Source of the DNA: Avichristensenella sp031549105
GTDB taxonomy: Bacteria > Bacillota > Clostridia > Christensenellales > Aristaeellaceae
Length of the DNA stretch: 8,809 nucleotides
NCBI GenBank assembly: GCA_031549105.1
Contig: JAVBQK010000074.1
Coordinates: forward strand, 1 to 8,809
Reading direction: 5' to 3'
Positions 6,604 to 8,809 of this stretch are shown here, one piece after another. The position numbers and the translations under genes were made by a program. The notes under the pieces are model-generated. The model made no database searches. It was not told where the DNA came from and saw only the letters and a program-made list of their open reading frames with translations. Positions within the stretch are counted from its first letter, which is position 1. Each line of letters opens with the position of its first letter.

Positions 6604-7029
6604 GTGCAGTATTGCATGCGACTGACACATGGAATGGATCTTTTAGACAGCATTCGACATTTCGTCCAGGAGGAACGTATTCGTGCCGGTGTGGTGCTGG
6701 CCTGCGTCGGTTGTGTATATCGGTGGCGTGTGCGCGCCGCGGACGGCGAGTCGCTGTTCGAGGCGTCGGAGCGTGCGGAGATCGTCTCCCTCACCGGAAC
6801 GGTCTCTGAAAATGGCTGTCATCTGCATATCAGCCTGGCACGGGGAAATATCTATGTGATTGGCGGTCATCTGGTGGAAGGCTGCATCATCAATACAACG
6901 GCTGAAATTGTCATTGAGTCGCTGGAAGGCATGGTGTTTGACCGCGTGTATGATGAGAATACAGGGTATAAGGAACTGGTGATCATGCACGTGGATGGGG
7001 AAGATGAGGAAATGATAGACGAGGAATGA
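6604..7029 (+). CDS. PPC/DUF296 domain protein (putative DNA-binding)
   Basis: The 141-residue product is a single PPC (plants and prokaryotes conserved, DUF296) domain. Features seen are RLTHGMDLLDSIRHFV near the N terminus, then a GV..ACVGCV segment, EIVSLTGTVSENGCHLHISLA (residues 59-79), GGHLVEGCIINTTAEIVI (87-104), and a C-terminal YDENTGYKELVI. The histidines H73, H75 and H89 match the conserved cluster proposed to bind metal in bacterial PPC trimers. The acidic tail (DGEDEEMIDEE) is extra. In plants the domain occurs in AT-hook proteins; the bacterial role is unclear. GTG 6604 is preferred because AGGAGG (6588-6593) ends 10 bases upstream, while GTG 6595 is only 1 base from it. It has its own promoter (6539-6567) and runs convergently into the ABC ATPase gene, with a 3-base gap. 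Confidence 0.88.
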   Translation: MQYCMRLTHGMDLLDSIRHFVQEERIRAGVVLACVGCVYRWRVRAADGESLFEASERAEIVSLTGTVSENGCHLHISLARGNIYVIGGHLVEGCIINTTAEIVIESLEGMVFDRVYDENTGYKELVIMHVDGEDEEMIDEE

Positions 7030-7038
7030 CGGTCATTC
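7024..7038. repeat. Perfect 15-base palindrome spanning two convergent stop codons
   Basis: GAATGAC (7024-7030), a central G, and GTCATTC (7032-7038) form a perfect inverted repeat. It contains the TGA stop of the DUF296 gene (7027-7029) and the stop of the reverse-strand ABC ATPase gene (7033-7035). It has no T tract on either side, so it is not a standard intrinsic terminator. The symmetry may simply follow from two similar convergent gene ends (each encoding Gly/Glu-Glu then TGA). Confidence 0.6.
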
Positions 7039-7782
7039 GCCGATGAACGCGCGGACGCGCTCGGAGCGTTCCGCGCCAAGGATTTCCTTCGAGGGTCCTT
7101 GCTCCACGATCACGCCGTCCGCCATGAAGATGACGCGGTCGGCGACCTCACGGGCAAAGGACATCTCATGCGTAACGACGATCATGGTGCGCTTTTCAGC
7201 TGCGAGTGCGCGGATAACGGCAAGCACCTCCTGGGTAAGCTGCGGGTCCAGCGCGGAAGTAGGTTCGTCAAAACAAAGGATTTCGGGGTCAAGCGCCAGT
7301 GCGCGCGCGATTGCGACGCGCTGCTGCTGTCCACCGGAAAGCTGGTAGGGATACTGATTCACCTTATCGGAGAGGCCTACCTTGCCAAGCAGCGTGAGCG
7401 CGTTCGCCTTCGCCTCTTCTTTGGAGCGGCGCAGCACATGCACCTGCGCCTCGGTTAGGTTCCGCAACACGGAAAAGTGCGGGAACAGGTTGAACCCCTG
7501 AAACACCATGCCCATTTTCAGGCAAATGCGCCTAAGCGTCTCCGGCGGGGCGTACTCAGCCTTGCCGGACGGGCCGGACTTGACCATGGTTTCGCCATCG
7601 ATGAGGATGGCCCCGCTATCGATTGTCTCCAGATGGTTCAGACACCGAAGCAGCGTGGACTTGCCCGAGCCGGACTTGCCGATGATGGCGACCACTTCGC
7701 CGCGCGTCACTTCGGCGCTGACATCGCGCAGAACGCCCAGTTCCCCAAAGGATTTGACAATGTGTTCCGCCTGAAGCATCAT
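7033..7782 (-). CDS. Polar amino-acid ABC transporter ATP-binding protein (GlnQ/ArtP/HisP type)
   Basis: The 249-residue peripheral ATPase energises import of polar amino acids or related small solutes. Motifs in order are Walker A GKSGSGKST (35-43), Q-loop Q95 (VFQGFNLFPH), signature LSGGQQQR (148-155), Walker B ILCFDEPTSALDP (168-180, with catalytic E173) and H-loop H205 (VVTHEM). The FNLFPH segment and length fit the PAAT subfamily. Start ATG at 7782 has AAGGGGG (7795-7789 on the reverse strand) 6 bases upstream; the next ATG (7779) is a possible alternative. It lies 24 bases downstream of the permease gene and is co-transcribed with it. No terminator with a T tract is visible after its stop. 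The substrate cannot be assigned. Confidence 0.96.
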   Translation of the reverse strand: MMLQAEHIVKSFGELGVLRDVSAEVTRGEVVAIIGKSGSGKSTLLRCLNHLETIDSGAILIDGETMVKSGPSGKAEYAPPETLRRICLKMGMVFQGFNLFPHFSVLRNLTEAQVHVLRRSKEEAKANALTLLGKVGLSDKVNQYPYQLSGGQQQRVAIARALALDPEILCFDEPTSALDPQLTQEVLAVIRALAAEKRTMIVVTHEMSFAREVADRVIFMADGVIVEQGPSKEILGAERSERVRAFIGE

Positions 7783-7806
7783 AAGCCGCCCCCTTGTAAC
7801 GCGAAT

Positions 7807-8472
7807 TTACGCCCGGTAATAATCCAGCTTTTTGGCCACATAGGCGAAGAACTGCGTGATCATCGCGTTCATCAGCAGATAAAACACCCCTGCGATAAAC
7901 AGAGGCTCCACCGATGCGGTGCGGCTCGTCTCATTCTTGGCCGCGCGGAACAGCTCGCCCACGGCGATGACAGTGGCCAGCGCAGTATCCTTCACCAGCG
8001 TGATCACCTCGTTGCTTGTCGGCAGTAGGATGCGCTTGACCACCTGCGGCAGCACAATGCGGAAGAATACCTGCGCGCGCGTAAAGCCCAGCACCTTGCC
8101 CGCCTCATACTGCCCCTTCTCGATGGACAGGATGCCGCCCCGGTATATCTCGGCAAAATAGGCGGCGTAGTTGAGTGAGAAGGCGATGATGGTGGACGGC
8201 ATACGCCCGATGTTCATGCCCAGGACATCCGGCAACACAAAGTAGATGGCGAATATTTGCAGCATCAGCGGTGTGCCGCGCATGACAAGGATGTACAGGC
8301 TGACAGGCGCGCTGATCCACTTGTGCCGCGACATGCGCCCAAACGCGATCAAAAGGCCCAGCGGCAGCGAAAACAGCAGCGTAAAGAAAAAGATTTGCAC
8401 GGTGCTGCCCATGCCTTCCAACAGCAGAAGGAGCAGCTTGCCCAGCGCCTCGGGGTTATTCAGGTACTTCAT
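7807..8472 (-). CDS. Polar amino-acid ABC transporter permease (HisM/GlnP family)
   Basis: The 221-residue inner-membrane protein forms the translocation pore with the ATPase encoded downstream. Hydrophobic segments lie near residues 22-45, 55-80, 92-110 and 190-212. The hallmarks of polar amino-acid permeases are RGTPLMLQ (65-72), NYAAYFAEIYRGGI (101-114), the EAA loop E123-A-G...I139-V-L-P-Q143 that docks the ATPase, and VKDTALA (160-166). Start ATG 8472 has GGAGGGG (8482-8476 on the reverse strand) just upstream. Family operons usually include a solute-binding lipoprotein gene; none is present, and the repeat element begins about 35 bases upstream. The binding-protein gene may lie beyond the window or elsewhere. 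No convincing promoter is seen between the repeat and this gene. Confidence 0.95.
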   Translation of the reverse strand: MKYLNNPEALGKLLLLLLEGMGSTVQIFFFTLLFSLPLGLLIAFGRMSRHKWISAPVSLYILVMRGTPLMLQIFAIYFVLPDVLGMNIGRMPSTIIAFSLNYAAYFAEIYRGGILSIEKGQYEAGKVLGFTRAQVFFRIVLPQVVKRILLPTSNEVITLVKDTALATVIAVGELFRAAKNETSRTASVEPLFIAGVFYLLMNAMITQFFAYVAKKLDYYRA

Positions 8473-8506
8473 GCGCCCCTCCGTACAGAAAAAAGGGGTG
8501 CCGGGA

Positions 8507-8809
8507 GAAGGAACGGGGGAACGCTGGGGGACGCTGTCCCCCAGGCCCCCTGCCTAAGGGCCTTGCCCTTTGGAAACCCATCAGTTCGCCTCACGGCGGG
8601 TGGGTTCGCACTGTGCTAAACTCAACCCGCCCACAGGCGAAATGTCGGAGGTCCAGGGGAACCTGAGCCGCATTCCGCCAGTGGCGGAATCAAATGCGGC
8701 GAAGGTTGGGTTTCCTACAGAGAGGCGCTTGCGCCGCGACAATAGGAAAACCCGGGCAAAGGCCTCCTGGCAGGGGTCAAGGGGACCGAGTCCCCTTGCG
8801 TTCTTTCGT
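8507..8809 (-). repeat. Palindrome-rich interspersed repeat element, right copy (inverted and enlarged)
   Basis: This non-coding stretch is the inverted counterpart of the left element. Positions 8553-8653 align with the reverse complement of 31-130, with only a few mismatches outside the divergent apical loop. Positions 8762-8781 equal the reverse complement of 1-20 exactly. Hairpins with 9-base arms and 3-base loops lie at 8524-8544 (CTGGGGGAC/GTCCCCCAG), 8553-8573 (CCTAAGGGC/GCCCTTTGG, one mismatch) and 8778-8798 (CAAGGGGAC/GTCCCCTTG). The outer ends are related in inverse orientation: GAAGGAAC at 8507-8514, and a pyrimidine tail CGTTCTTTCGT at 8799-8809. It may therefore be a near-complete element with inverted ends. 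No protein gene is supported here. Confidence 0.85.
8658..8761. repeat. Extra hairpin module present only in the right repeat copy
   Basis: The right copy follows the left one up to 8657 and resumes at 8762. Between them are about 104 bases where the left copy has about 6. The extra module holds two structured palindromes. One pairs ATTCCGCC/GGCGGAAT (8672-8679 / 8683-8690) with an outer GCCGC/GCGGC stem (8667-8671 / 8696-8700). The other pairs GGGTTTCCTA (8708-8717) with TAGGAAAACCC (8743-8753, one bulge) around an inner GGCGC/GCGCC stem (8724-8728 / 8731-8735). It also repeats the string GTTGGGTTTCC found at 101-111. Confidence 0.7.

Noticed and set aside
7477..8028. Forward open frame crossing the ABC ATPase and permease genes
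   Set aside because: It overlaps two clearly recognised reverse-strand genes and has no family features.

Overview
The window looks like a chromosomal segment of a GC-rich, endospore-forming member of the Bacillota, most likely a Clostridia-type lineage. The evidence is a murA-spoIID-spoIIQ-like cluster, good Shine-Dalgarno sites (AGGAGG-type), frequent TTG/GTG starts and sigma-A-type promoters. I cannot name a genus. Most of the window is recognisable housekeeping and sporulation DNA. The least explained parts are the two non-coding ends.

Layout, left to right. Positions 1-180 hold a repeat element made of consecutive palindromes. A promoter at 192-221 then drives a sodium:solute symporter gene (283-1785), closed by a strong intrinsic terminator (1800-1837). 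A tight forward cluster follows: murA (1942-3183, TTG start), spoIID (3185-4072), a spoIIQ-like M23-fold gene (4118-4690) and glmS (4707-6542). Intergenic gaps in this cluster are only 1-45 bases. A very good promoter overlaps the glmS stop codon (6539-6567) and precedes a PPC/DUF296 gene (6604-7029). On the reverse strand, converging on that gene, lie a polar amino-acid ABC transporter permease (7807-8472) and its ATPase (7033-7782). No substrate-binding protein gene is present. Positions 8473-8809 are non-coding and hold a second, inverted and enlarged copy of the repeat element seen at the left end.

How the genes work together. GlmS makes glucosamine-6-phosphate, the entry to UDP-GlcNAc. 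MurA takes UDP-GlcNAc into peptidoglycan precursor synthesis. SpoIID is a lytic transglycosylase that acts on septal peptidoglycan during engulfment, and SpoIIQ is a forespore membrane protein of the engulfment/channel machinery. The cluster thus joins wall-precursor supply to wall remodelling in sporulation. The flanking transporters are ordinary nutrient uptake genes and have no evident link to the cluster.

The main observation worth following up is the repeat family at both ends. It is a set of 20-21 base hairpins with 9-base-pair arms and 2-3 base loops. The arm sequences differ between copies, yet base pairing is almost always kept. The family also includes a longer nested palindrome, and an extra module of about 104 bases in the right copy.
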